Assembly: GCA_009667805.1 (NCBI GenBank)
Contig: CM019067.1
Span: 66,634,637-66,698,636 of the forward strand
DNA: 64,000 nucleotides
Direction of reading: 5' to 3'
DNA from: Leptobrachium leishanense
Lineage: Eukaryota; Chordata; Amphibia; Anura; Megophryidae
The notes beneath the pieces are model-generated. The model had not been told where the DNA came from. It saw only the letters and a list, made by a program, of their open reading frames with translations, and searched no databases. The position numbers were made by a program, and so were the translations under genes. Position 1 is the first letter of the stretch. Each line of letters opens with the position of its first letter. Of the stretch, positions 42,209-53,788 are shown piece by piece.

Positions 42209-43132
42209 TCATATAGGACAGCTACGTAGGAGGTGACCAGGCTGACCACAGTACAGGCAGAGGTTTTGAGTGCGTCGTCTGCTTCGTTCAGCAGAGGACA
42301 GGGGACCTCGTGCTAGACCAATCTCCATAGGTTCGGGGAGCGAAGGAGTGGAGTTGGGAGGTTTGACAGAGGTCGTAGAAGGAGTTTCAGACCGCCGGGC
42401 AGGTAGGGAAGGAGCGGCGGCCATTCTCTCCTGACGTCTTTCTCTGAAGCGTTGGTCCAGGGTTAGAGATTGCAGGATCATGGCGTCCAGTGTTGTGGGT
42501 ACCCCTATTCGGGCCAGTTCATCCTTTAGTTGATCAGAGAGGCCATAACGGAAATGATCTCTAAGACCTACGTCGTTCAGGCCTGTGTCTGCAGCCACGG
42601 CTCGAAATTCGGAGATGTAGTCCTCCACTGGTCGTCGTCCTTGTTGCAGATGTCGAATGGTGGATAATGCGGTTGATGAACGCAGAGGGTCATCATATAT
42701 AGGGTTCATGGCTTGGACAAAGGAATTCCAGGAGGATAGAAGAGGACTCCCTTCACGTAGGAGTTGGAAGGCCCAGTCCTGTGGAGCTCCGGACATCAAC
42801 GAGATGGCTGAACGCACCTTTACGGAATCGGATCCATAAGTACGGGGACAAAGAGAAAACATAAGTTCACAGGCGGTAATAAAGGTGCGGTACCTTGTGC
42901 GATCACCGGAAAACCGTTCAGGTGCGTTGGCTCTGGGTTCTGGAGTAAGGAGTTCAGCTTGTTGGATGATGGAGCCGGAGGGTGAAGGAGGCAGTGCCGT
43001 GGCTTCGGCGCGACTCCTCTCTCTGTGGAGTAAAGTCTCTTGGCTGGTCTGTAGGTTCTGTACCATCTTAGCTAGGGCGGCCATCTGCTGAGTGAGAATA
43101 GCAAGGACTTGAGCTGTGCTTGCGTGTTCCAT
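42209..43132 (-). CDS. chromovirus Gag
   Basis: ATG at 43132, 18 bp from the 5' LTR, giving 307 codons. It starts MEHASTAQVLAILTQQMAAL (predicted coiled coil). The capsid region has APERFSGDRTRYRTFITACE, FQLLREGSPLLSSWNSFVQAM, LQQGRRPVEDYISEFRAVA and DQLKDELARIGVP, as in Ty3/Gypsy Gag. It ends with one CCHC zinc knuckle CLYCGQPGHLLRSC. The stop is TGA (42209-42211), and the protease frame follows in the same frame. The frame is open upstream through the LTR, but the ATG at 43132 fits the family start better. Confidence 0.85.
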   Translation of the reverse strand: MEHASTAQVLAILTQQMAALAKMVQNLQTSQETLLHRERSRAEATALPPSPSGSIIQQAELLTPEPRANAPERFSGDRTRYRTFITACELMFSLCPRTYGSDSVKVRSAISLMSGAPQDWAFQLLREGSPLLSSWNSFVQAMNPIYDDPLRSSTALSTIRHLQQGRRPVEDYISEFRAVAADTGLNDVGLRDHFRYGLSDQLKDELARIGVPTTLDAMILQSLTLDQRFRERRQERMAAAPSLPARRSETPSTTSVKPPNSTPSLPEPMEIGLARGPLSSAERSRRRTQNLCLYCGQPGHLLRSCPI

Positions 43133-43149
43133 GATGAACCAAGTTCTTC

Positions 43150-43331
43150 TGTAATGCAGGGTTTGAGTCCCCTGTGAAGTGTGAGTATGGAACCCAATGG
43201 CAATCCGAGTCGAAGGGTTGTAGAAGGTGGCGTAGTCGATGCGATGCGCCACGAGGGATCTCGGGTGAGTAGAGCACCTCTCCCAGCATGGCGGTCTGGA
43301 CCGGGAGTGGGCCGCGGAGCGGGGCATGACA
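43150..43331 (-). repeat. 5' LTR of chromovirus (182 bp, internally deleted)
   Basis: Its ends match the 3' LTR: tgtaatgcagggtttgag at one end, cggggcatgaca at the other. Two internal blocks of the 3' LTR (about 37885-38064 and 38100-38725) are missing, leaving only the piece gagtcgaagggttgtagaag between them. Confidence 0.82.
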
Positions 43332-43442
43332 GTGTTGTTATGCATGTAGTAGCGCCAGGGGTCAAGTCCTGGGAAAAAAAGTGAGGGAACTCACCCACGA
43401 ATTCCACAACCCCCATTACCTGAAGAAAATATATATATATAT

Positions 43443-43579
43443 ATCACGAGTATAGCAGTACGTGGTGATACCATTTTTATTGGATTAACTTTACATTTAA
43501 AAGACAAGCTTTCAAGAGTGTAAACTGGAAACTATGCTGATCAGTGAAAGGTATCACTACGTACAGGTATACTCGTGAT
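43443..43579. repeat. short inverted-repeat element
   Basis: About 30-bp arms, 43443-43472 (atcacgagtata...gtgatacc) and 43549-43579 (ggtatcac...tatactcgtgat), enclose tttttattggattaac and agacaagctttcaagag. Similar aagcttgtctttt / ccaataaaaggtatcac text is a common vertebrate dispersed repeat in my memory, perhaps a Penelope pseudo-LTR fragment. Flanked by AT runs, with no clear target duplication. Confidence 0.45.
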
Positions 43580-43620
43580 TGTGGCAACTGGACTAACGCA
43601 TTTTATATATAATATATATA

Positions 43621-44172
43621 TCCAGGCACAGACCCCACCAGAATAGTATACACAGCACTGTGCCCCCAGAATAATATGCACAGCACTGAGCCCCCAGAAT
43701 AATATACACAGCACTGAGCCCCCAGAATAATATACACAGCACTGGACCCCCAGAATAAAATACACAGCACTGAGCCCCCAGAATAACATACACAACGCTG
43801 AGCCCCCAGAATAACATACACAGCGCTGAACCCCCAGAATAATATACACAGCGCTGAACCACCAGAATAATATACACAGCGCTAAACCCCCAGAATAATA
43901 TACACAGTGCTGAACCCCCAGAATAATATACACAGCGCTGAACCCCCAGAATAACATACACAGCGCTGAGCCCCCAGAATAATATACACAGCACTGAACC
44001 CCCAGAATAATATACACAGCACTGAGCCTCAAGAATAATATACACAGTACTGAGCCCCCAGAAAAACATACACAGCACTGAGCCCCCAGAATAACATAAT
44101 AACATGCACAACACTGAGCCCCCATAATAATATACACAGCACTGAACCCCAAGAATAATATGCACAGCACTG
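43621..44172 (+). repeat. minisatellite, about 29-bp unit (cccccagaataatatacacagc)
   Basis: About 19 units of cagcactgagcccccagaataatatacac with gaacccc and aacata variants. ORFs on the minus strand (VQCCVYYSGGS-type repeats) are array translations. Confidence 0.92.
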
Positions 44173-44179
44173 GTTATAT

Positions 44180-46075
44180 GGATATATTTTTCCCAGTTCA
44201 CATGGATATAATTGCCCCCAGTTCACATGGATATAATTTCCCCAGCTCATATGGGTATATATTGCCCCCAGGTCTCATGGATAATGCCCCCCAGCTCTCA
44301 TGGATAATGCCCCCAGCTCTCATGGATACTGCCCCAGGTCTCATGGATACTGCCCCGGCTCTCATGGATAATGCCCCCGGCTCTCATGGATAATGCCCCC
44401 AGCTCTCATGGATAATGCCCCCAGCGCTCATGGATAATGCCCCCAGCTCTCATGGATAATGCCCCCAGCTCTCATGGATATGCCCCAGGTCTCATGGATA
44501 CTGCCCCCAGGTCTCATGGATATTGCCCCCAGGTCTCATGGATACTGCCCCCAGGTCTCATGGATAATGCCCCCCGGCTCTCATGGATAATGCCCTCATG
44601 GATAATGCCCCCGGCTCTCATAGATAATGCCCCCAGCTCTCATGGATAATGCCCCCCCCAGCTCTCATGGATAATGCCCCCAGCTCTCATAGATAATGCC
44701 CCCAGTTCTCATGGATAATGCCCCCAGGTCTCATGGATACTGCCCCCAGGTCTCATGGATATGCCCCCAGGTCTCATGGATAATGCCCCCGGCTCTCATG
44801 GATAATGCCCCCGGCTCTCATGGATAATGCCTCCAGCTCTCATGGATAATGCCCCCAGCTCTCATGGATAATGCCCCCAGGTCTCATGGATACTGCCCCC
44901 AGGTCTCATGGATATTGCCCCAGGTCTCATGGATAATGTCCCCCGGCTCTCATGGATAATGCCCCCAGCTCTCATGGATAATGCCCCCAGCTCTCATGGA
45001 TAATGCCCCCAGCTCTCATGGATAATGCCCCCAGCTCTCATGGATAATGCCCCCAGTTCTCATGGATAATGCCCCCAGTTCTCATGGATAATGCCCCCAG
45101 TTCTCATGGATAATGCCCCCAGCTCTCATGGATATGCCCCAGGTCTCATGGCTACTGCCCCCAGGTCTCATGGATAATGCCCACCAGCTCTCATGGATAA
45201 TGCCCACCAGGTCTCATGGATAAGGCCCCCGGCTCTCATGGATAATGCCCCCGGCTCTCATGGATAATGCCCCCAGGTCTCATGGATACTGCCCCAGGTC
45301 TCATGGATACTGCCCCCCAGGTCTCGTGGATATGCCCCCAGGTCTCGTGGATATGCCCCAGGTCTCGTGGATATTGCCCCAGGTCTCGTGGATAGTGCCC
45401 CCAGGTCTCGTGGATAATGCCCCCTGGTCTCATGGATATTGCCCCCCCAGGTCTCATGGATATGCCCCCAGGTCTCATGGATATTGCTCCCCCCAGGTCT
45501 CGTGGATATGCCCCCAGGTCTCGTGGATATGCCCCAGGTCTCGTGGATATTGCCCCCAGGACTCGTGGATATTGCCCCCAGGTCTCGTGGATATATCCCC
45601 CAGGTCTCATGGATATTGCCACCCCAGGTCTCATGGATATGCCCCCAGGTCTCATGGATATGTCCCAGGTCTAGTGGATATTGCCCCCAGGTCTCGTGGA
45701 TATTGCCCTCAGGTCTCGTGGATATTGCTCCCCCCAGGTCTCGTGGATATGCCCCCAGGTCTCGTGGATATGCCCCAGGTCTCGTGGATATTGCCCCCAG
45801 GACTCGTGGATATTGCCCCCAGGTCTCGTGGATATATCCCCCAGGTCTCATGGATATTGCCACCCCAGGTCTCATGGATATGCCCCCAGGTCTCATGGAT
45901 ATGTCCCAGGTCTAGTGGATATTGCCCCCAGGTCTCGTGGATATTGCCCCCAGGTCTCGTGGATATTGCTCCCCCAGGTCTCGTGGATATTGCCCCCCAG
46001 GTCTCGTGGATATTGCCCCCCCAGGTCTCATGGATACTGCCCCCCCAGGTCTCATGGATACTGCCCCCAGCCCAG
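44180..46075 (+). repeat. minisatellite, about 19-22-bp unit (cccccagctctcatggataatg)
   Basis: About 1.9 kb of head-to-tail units with domains of variants: ctctcatggataatg (44280-45240), then gtctcgtggatattg / gtctcatggatatg (45290-46075). A higher-order duplication of about 235 bp is visible (about 45485-45720 repeated at about 45725-45960). The unit is closely related to the array at 26835-28203 read on the minus strand. Confidence 0.92.
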
Positions 46076-46372
46076 CTCACCTCTGCTGCTGCTGCCGCAC
46101 ATTGCCGGCGGCTGCGTGCTTCCTGCTTCAGCGGCTGCTGACAGGAAGTGCAGCCGCTCGCCTGGGATCGATGAAACAGCCAGGCGAGTGGCTCCACTTC
46201 CGGTCACCGGCCGTTCTAATAGGAAGCACGCGGCCGCCGGCAATGTGCGGCGGCCGCCTGCTAAAGCGTTCAGGCTCGGGCCACAGCGGGAACGCTGCGT
46301 TCCCACAGCGTTCCCACTGTGGGAGAAGTGCGGGAACGCCGTTCCCGCTCAACTCGAGCCTTGAGTAGCGCT
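46076..46372. repeat. GC-rich palindromes beside the minisatellite
   Basis: Arms at about 46091-46172 (gccgcacattgccggcggc, tgcgtgcttcct, gctcgcctgg) and 46173-46259 (ccaggcgagtgg, aggaagcacgcgg, gccggcaatgtgcggc) are imperfect inverted copies. A second set follows at 46288-46347 (gcgggaacgc ... gcgttcccgc-like). Small ORFs here are not genes. Confidence 0.75.
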
Positions 46373-46476
46373 ACATGTTGAACATTGTTCTGATTTAGCC
46401 CAGCTGAGCCAAAGCTTCAAATACGAGTCAGGGATTACAGCAGAGTTGCACTTGCCAGTGCCTACCAGGCTCTTAA

Positions 46477-46755
46477 CCCTCTGACGCCGCATGACGTGCT
46501 ATGCCGTCCTCGCCGCTGAGGGCTTTGAAGCCACAGGGCATACATGTACGCCACACTGACTTCAACGGGCCACCTCTACCTCTCCCCGCAGCCTGCGCGT
46601 GCCGTTGGCTGCAGAGAGACGGCCTGAACTCTATATTTAATATAATTTACCACGATTCATCCCAAAATCACCGGTACCTGCCGGCAAGGCTTACCTGTAT
46701 GCCTCGCCGGCGTTAACCCCCGCCTGACGGGTGAAGCATGGTTGTCCTTAAGGCG
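46477..46755. mobile_element. possible small TTAA element
   Basis: Between TTAA at 46473-46476 (then ccctctgacgccgc) and 46756-46759 (preceded by cttaaggcg). The tips match only partly, and an internal TTAACCCCCGCC at about 46713 could be an alternative end. Confidence 0.35.
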
Positions 46756-46865
46756 TTAATGAATGGAGTACAAAATGCTAACCACAACTTCATTCTAAAG
46801 ACAGTGTCACTTTATGTATCAAAGAAATGTTCAGCTAGTATGTAGAGATATTAAATATAGTTTAA

Positions 46866-48548
46866 CGCCTTCCCGACCGCTGACGTACATAGCCCTCTAT
46901 CTCCCCAATCGTTTAAGGTAGAACAAAACAAATGGTACTGATGGAAAGGGGAGAGTCTCCCCTTTTCAGCAGTGGCACTCATTAACCATTTTGTTGCCGG
47001 TTCGCAATTCGGCGCCAAACCCGGTAGTGGCTGACATCTTGGATGTCAGCCAAGCCTCTGAGTCACCCCCTACCCACTGACATCCTCACCATATGTGTGA
47101 GGACATCAATGGGCCAGTTTACCCCCTAGCTGCCAAGTGGCGATAGGGGGATCCTTTGGATCCCTGTATGACCCGATCCGTGGCAGCTAGAGGGTCATGT
47201 TTTATATCATTGGAGAGGACTGATCATGAACATGACCAGGTTTGTAATAAAAATAAATATATATTTTTTTTTAAAAAAAAATGTGTCTGGGTGTTTATGA
47301 AAATAGGATTTAAGCTGACATCTAAAATTCACAAAAAGTTGACAGGCGCCCACAACTTGTACCGCCACCAACAAACCAACGCCAACCAGAATATAGTGGT
47401 TTCCCCCAAACCAGTGAAGTATAAAGAACAATGGTACGTAACTGGTGGCGCGATGATGGTCGCTGAATGGTAGGTGGTGGTTCCCTTAGTTCGTATGAAG
47501 CATATGAAAAGAGTAATAAAATATATAGTGCAGATGATTCTAACACAAAGTTAATATATGCCAATGTGGGATATTCCACTCACAAATTAAAGAGCCCAAA
47601 CACTGGCTCTAAGTGGGTCGCAGCTTTTGGGTGTTTTTGCTTCTCCGTTCCTTAAGGTGACCCACGCCTTAATAGGATGGAAAATGGCTCATACACATGG
47701 ACATGGAAGAAAAAAACAGAAACAGCTTCCTTGTGCAGATCTTTAAATTCAGATAGTGTAAATAGACAAAAGCGTTAAACTCACATTTGCAGGAGCTTAT
47801 GGACCAAGCTCGTGGTTTGTGCGCTTCAAGGCTCGCATAGGGTGGAGCCCAAACCCTCTTTAAATCCAGAATACCAAGGGGACGATAAAATAAGAAGGTT
47901 TAAAATTTATTAATGCATAAATAAAACAGATAAAATACTGGCTCACCAGGAGACCTGGTTGAGCAGCCATTTTATCTGTTTTATTTATGCATTAATAAAT
48001 TTTTAAACCTTCTTATTTTATCGTCCCTTGGTATTCTGGATTTAAAGACGGGTTTGGGCTCCACCCTATGCGAGCCTTGAAGCGCACAAACCACGAGCTG
48101 GTCCATAAGCTCCTGCAAATGTGAGTTTAACGGCTTTTGTCTATTTACACTATCTGAATTTTAGAAGATCTGCACAAGGAAGCTGTTTCTGTTTTTTTTC
48201 TTCCATGTCCTGTGTATGAGCATTTTCATCCTATTAAGGCGTGGGTCACCTTAAGGAACGGAGAAGCAAAAAACACCCAAAAGCTGCGACCCCTTAGAGC
48301 CAGTGTTTGGCTCTTTAATTGTGAGTGGAATATCCCACTTGGCATATATAAATTATTGGTTAGAATCATCTGCACTATATATATTACTCTTTTTCATATG
48401 CTTCATACGAACTAAGGAACCACCACCTACCATTCAGCGACCATCATCGCGCCACCAGTTACGTACCATTGACATCTAAAATTGATGAGCATAAAACGGT
48501 CAGATTGAGATCAGCGCACAGATTTGAAATGGCTCAGCAGTGATGGGG
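46866..48548 (-). mobile_element. piggyBac-like non-autonomous element, copy E, containing a foldback insertion
   Basis: TTAA at 46862-46865 and 48549-48552. The left portion (ggatgtcagccaagcctctg, ccccctagctgcca, gatccgtggcagc) matches copy C; the right end (ttgaaatggctcagcagtga) matches copies C and D. The middle is replaced by the 1.14-kb foldback. Confidence 0.65.
47330..48470. mobile_element. 1.1-kb foldback (long inverted repeat) insertion
   Basis: A 14-bp TSD tgacatctaaaatt lies at 47316-47329 and 48471-48484. Arms of about 507 bp and 500 bp (47430-47937 and 47970-48470) are close inverted copies with a 32-nt, itself partly self-complementary, centre (ggctcaccagg / cctggttgagcagcc). 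An extra 100 bp extends the left side only. The long, variable TSD and one-sided extension resemble the Penelope-like remnant at 30428-31389. Confidence 0.82.
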
Positions 48549-48552
48549 TTAA

Positions 48553-51500
48553 AAAGCAAAAACATGTAAAAATTGGGTATTTCTAATCTCAGGGAAAAAA
48601 AATTGAAACTATTAAGCAGGGTCTTTTTTGGCAGCTGTAGATCTTGGGGATTAAATTTTGAAAAAGTGTGTTTTTTCTATTTTTTACATCAGATTTCATA
48701 TTTGTTTTATAGTAAATTATACGATATGATGGAAATAATGGTATCTTTAGAAAGTCCATTTAATGGCGGGAAAAACGGTGTATAATATGGGTGGGTTGCA
48801 TAAACAAGCAAGAGGAAAATTTTACCTAAACACAAACAGTGCAGAAACGTAAAAACAGCAGCGGGCACTTTTGGACGGATTTTTGTAAAGCTGCCTGGTC
48901 GCTATGGGGTTAAAGAGACTTTCTCAGTGCCAGTGCAACAAGAGTTAAAAAAATAAATAAATAAGGAATCCTTCAGCTGATTATATACCGCAATCTGCAA
49001 AGAAATAAGGGATGGAAACTATATGGCGAGATCATTGAAATCCACTAGAAAATGATTTTAATTACCTGAGTATATAATCTTATACGTATAATTTAAATCA
49101 GAATCCTGACTAGATTCATTCATTGTCCTGCAGAAATACATGACACGTCAGGATCATTACATTGTCATATTCGTATATTCATGTAAAACCTTTAAGTACA
49201 AAGGCGGATATATGAGCCGAGTCCCTGGAGGTGAACATTCCATTATTATCTGAAAGAGCCGCAATATTCTCTACAATACCCAGCAAACCAATCCTGCTTT
49301 CCTTTGCTCCATGGATATGCAGCACATCTGATAGAAGGATATATATTATTCATCAACACAATCTCTGGCAGATTTTCTTTATGTATGCCTGTGGGGGGTT
49401 AGTTCATCATATCAAGTAGTATGAGAACATTTATGGTCTTAGTTATGTCAAGGCAGAGCTGCGAGGTCAGTTTATGTGTGCTGTATTGTATCAACCAAGA
49501 GTCTTTTAAAAGGCTTGGAGATAATATGCACGTAAAATATACACAGATATTTAGTACCCTGACCATAGGTTGAGTTACATGAAAAGGAAAAAATAAATAA
49601 AAAATAGTACAAAATGAAAATAAAAAAAACTTTCATATACAGTAGATATATAATGTAAAAAGAAGTACTGAACTAATGTTAAAAATTTAAAGTTCCGTTT
49701 AAAAAACAGACTGGCAATGGATTTTTTTTACTCTTGGGTAACAAAAGGTTAACATCTTAAAACTGACAGTTTCACCGTTAAATTCTTTTAAAACATGAAA
49801 CTAAATAGAAACATAAGCCCTGAGGATTTAATAAAAAGTATGCTAATTGGTTAAAAAAGAAAAAAAAATTACATAAATAAAATTCATTATGAATCAAAGT
49901 CAATTTTGTTGCACAAACCTTCAATACATGTAGAATGCGAATTCCGTATATTTGGAAAATTTAGGAAGTGACAAGATAATTCTCAAGCAGGTGTTTTGCG
50001 AGCTTAGCCAATTTAGAAACCATAATTCTGTAGTGAATCAAAATATATATATATATTTTTATGTGTTAAGATTTTTATTATTATAGTCAGCAAGACAAAC
50101 AGGCATATAATAATGGCCTCGCAGGGCCAAAACATGACATCATAAACAGCCAAAAGCGGTCGCGCAGGACCACAGCAATAGTCGTCTGAGAAAAGAAATA
50201 TGCACATCTAGTAAAGGTGATCTTAGAGAAAATTGGGGGAAAGGAAAGTCTTCTGAGTGCAAAATATGTACTGCGAAAAAAATCAAAAAGCAATGTTCAT
50301 ACAAAAAGTCAGCTAGAGACATCCAGTGAAATGAGGGGGGGGAGGGGGGTGAATCGATATATAAGTCTAAACATTTAACTTCTATACAAAAATATGGCTA
50401 GATCAAGCTTGCACATACTGTTCTATCAAATGTTCAATGTCTATAAATGTTCCAGGCTTCACTGGGAGGTGATTGAGCACTGGATGGATTAGGAATGCAG
50501 AAATAAACATCCTGACACTAAACATTATCTAAAAATGTTTATGTTAAACAGACTGCTATTGCAAGTCAACTGGACTTGTGGTCAACTTGTTTGACTTTCT
50601 GGAGTGAATCTAAATACTGTTTTTGTTGTCTTTAATTATAGAAGCACATCATTCTTAAATAATAAAAAAAACTGAAAGCTTTAATTTTACAAACCCATAA
50701 CACAACACAACACAAACACATTTTACAAACACATATAAATGTGCTTAAAAATAGAGATTAGCAGCAAGGCTGTGATTAATTTTATACATTGGCTATACAA
50801 GCCCTAGCATATACCTTTTATACGTGTAAGAAAAAAGAGCAAGAATGAAACCTGTGAATAACCCTACATTAAAATAGTGGATTTATCTTTCAGAATCGTC
50901 AAAAATGCTCTATTTTTTCAGAAAGCAATTTATACAGTGTGGTCACATAAGTGACCGATTATATTCTACGTAAGGAATCTGAAGGAAATGCTTTTACCAA
51001 GAGCTAGATGAAACCCTCCGACCCTAGAGAGTATTTGTGATATAATATTTGAAATGACATTTCATTTACACATTGGTGTTTTTTTTTTGCTTTAAAATAC
51101 ATATGCTTTCTTTATATAACGCTCTATCCGTTTAATCTACCTTGAGTGTCCCTTTAAAAAGAGTGAAATGGCTTGTCAATACGTGTTAAATGCTCCATTT
51201 AAAGTATAATAGAAACCGACAGTAACATAGCTATTGCCGGATGGCCTCCAGTGCTATCAAATCTTGTGCTAGGCTCTTATTTTCTCTATTTATTGAACAC
51301 TTAATTTGTTTGGCGAGATAGCCATCAAGAAGAGAGGTATATTTTTGTCCCAGTCACTGCATAACAAGCCCTCGATTTTAGAATATCTAAATGACATAGA
51401 ATTGTTCCATGAATAGAGGCTTTTAAATACAAATATGTCCTGAAAGTGAGGTGTATTCAGTGACATTTAAAATATGCTAAATGGTTTATTGCAGCCAAAC

Positions 51501-52880
51501 AAATGCAAGGGGAAAAGAATAAACAGCTGTAAATTGTATCGCTGATTTGTACCAGAAAAAAATATTATAAAGTGCTTATTCATATGCTTAATATATTTAA
51601 GCAGTTAGGGTGACTGTGGGGTTAAATCAGACAGCCACACGTGAATGCCTCAAAGAACAGGGAAGCATATTAAAAGGAAATATCCTCGTAACAGTGGGTC
51701 TAGTCATTTAATATGGAGTAGAAAAGCAGCTTGATCATAGCTGACAAACTAAAACTAATAAGCATTTTTGCAAATAAAACAAAATAAAGATTATAAAATT
51801 TATATTTAATAGTATCCCTCTACATATGTTGGCCGCAAAACAATAAATTACAAGGAGATATAGAATTGTGTACTACTAAAGTAGTTTTTATATGAAGATT
51901 GCGTCAGATCTCAGTACCCAGACAGGGTCAAATATGTAAATTCTGCTTCCTTGCCGGACCCCCCCAGTGTTCTCCCCAAGCACACTCACGTGCCTTTCTC
52001 CAGTCCTCAGATGAAGCTTAAGGACAGGGACACGTAGAGAGCCTGCTAGTATCCTCCAGAAATTAGACAAGGCTGTATATCTGGAGGTTTCTAGGGTCAA
52101 AATTGAACTCTTAACTGAGGACAAGCACACATATTTATAAGGTAAAAGATCGGTCATTTACTGTACATACACAAACACCTCCTCTAGAAAATGTTGGGAG
52201 TCATAATTAGACTAAAACAGATAATGGGATAAGCATTTGCTCAACATTCCAAGACGAGACCGGACAATGGCAATCGTTGATGATATTACAAAATTACAGT
52301 CTAAATACAGCAGATAATGGGGTAGTGTTTGCCTAACAAAGAAGATTAACCAACTACTCAAATATTAACACATTCCTGAGGGCATGCTGGAACACTAATC
52401 CTATCAGCAGATAACAGATTTACATTATTCTCACATAACACAGATCACACAAACACCCTGCCCCCTAAATCCAAAATGGCTTACGTCACAAAGATATACT
52501 CATGTATCATTAGTAATATTTTATACACGATACGGTGTGTCCGTTTTATAAGCTATCAGCAGTATTGTGTACCTTGCAGGCCGTTCAGTAATAATCATTG
52601 GTATTTGCAGTCAGTTTTCAAGCTGTGCTTTCACTGATGCCTAACTTTATAATCTGGGTATAAGAAGGTGCTTTATGAGTCATGTAATTTTGTGATATGG
52701 AGTGAACAGTAAAATATTTCACCCAAAACCCCCCCCCCCTCATTCTTTTCAATTCTTCTAATAAATGGTGAGAATTTCTTCAACTGTCAGCTGGCTGTTA
52801 TCAAGTATGTACATGTCATAATGGACATTCTGGAATGAATTTTACAGATGTATTATATAAAAGAAGGATTTATATGGTGC
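48553..52880. other. 4.3-kb AT-rich intergenic region, no gene seen
   Basis: Short ORFs only, none with a recognisable domain. A TTAA preceded by tcgctatgggg at about 48902-48912 may close another TTAA element. About 50060-50300 (tttttattattatagtcagc ...) may be a LINE 3' end. Poly-G (about 50336-50348) and poly-C (about 52728-52738) tracts are present. Probably the least repeat-laden part of the window. Confidence 0.5.
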
Positions 52881-52919
52881 CAGCATATTCTGCAGTGCTG
52901 TACAAGACCAGAAATGAAC

Positions 52920-53619
52920 TGTTACGGTGGACCTGGCCTGGCATGGGTGCAGAAGGGTGTGAGCTAAATATGCAGTGATCACACATGAATACAGCCATGA
53001 AAACAGCAAACAAGATTTATTTTAAGCCAGACTAAATAAACAGATAGCAGGGATCCAGAGCAAAAAGCACAAAATATACATATGAAACTAAGACCTGGGA
53101 ACTTGCAACAAAATACAGAACTAAACCAAACATACAGAGATGCAAAAACAATACAGGGTACATACAAAAAGCAAAGATGCAGACAGACCTGAACTAAAGA
53201 GCAATGATATACTAAACCAGGCAAACACAAAATGTACATAAATATATCCAAGAACCTAGATAACAAAGACCAGACAGAGAAATAAACAGAATTTAGCAGG
53301 GGTAGCTATGAATGAGCCTGAACCTGAAAGGAAGTCTTACAGAAATACCATAAATGCAGACAGGAGATCCAGAATACAAAACTGCACCTAACCAGGAATG
53401 ACATGAAATCATGAGTATCAAATCAGAATGAGGCTTAGTTCAAAATGAGGCAGCGCCCTTCCTAGGGTGATGCCTCCTTATAAACACAGTTCAATTAGAA
53501 CTGAAGAGAGTCCAGGTGTGGCTCCAGGGCTTGAAGTCCAAAAGTGAAACTGAAAGTCCAGAACTACAATGCAATGTTCACATAGATCAGAGGGGGCGCC
53601 AGGGGACCAGAACGTCACA
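52920..53619 (-). mobile_element. solo-LTR-like insertion (700 bp)
   Basis: Begins TGTTACGG and ends CGTCACA, with tgaac/cgaac flanks (52915-52919, 53620-53624). It interrupts an older repeat that reads gcagtgctgtacaagacc ... acaagagggtgatacatt. A minus-strand AATAAA lies near 53010. No internal genes. The ORF of 95 codons (53266-52979) has no domain. Confidence 0.5.
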
Positions 53620-53788
53620 CGAACAAGAGGGTGATACATTAGAAGAGCAGACACAGTTTAAGTTCCTGAGAGAATTTACAATCTGTAAGATATCCTTATA
53701 TGTGGCCAGTACATTCATATCATTGGGTGCCTTGCCCAAGGACACTTTAAGCTAGAGATGTGTTCTGACCAGGATTCAACTTTGCTTT

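Larger units (their letters stand above)
37833..43331 (-). mobile_element. Ty3/Gypsy chromovirus
   Basis: Element on the minus strand with a 5-bp TSD GTGTT (37828-37832 and 43332-43336). The LTRs start TGTCATGCCCC and end CTGCATTACA in sense orientation. The order is gag, protease, RT, RNase H, integrase, chromodomain. A G-rich polypurine tract (ggtggggggtcc in sense) lies beside the 3' LTR. The chromodomain tail puts it in the chromovirus branch. pol is broken in several places, so this copy is not autonomous. Confidence 0.9.

Noticed and set aside
43541..44201. Cys/Tyr-rich ORFs (VQCCVYYSGGS repeats)
   Set aside because: Translation of the 29-bp array. Two to three frames are open together.
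45236..46364. Overlapping repetitive ORFs on both strands (about 140-300 codons)
   Set aside because: Same cause as above: minisatellite translated in many frames, with no independent coding evidence.
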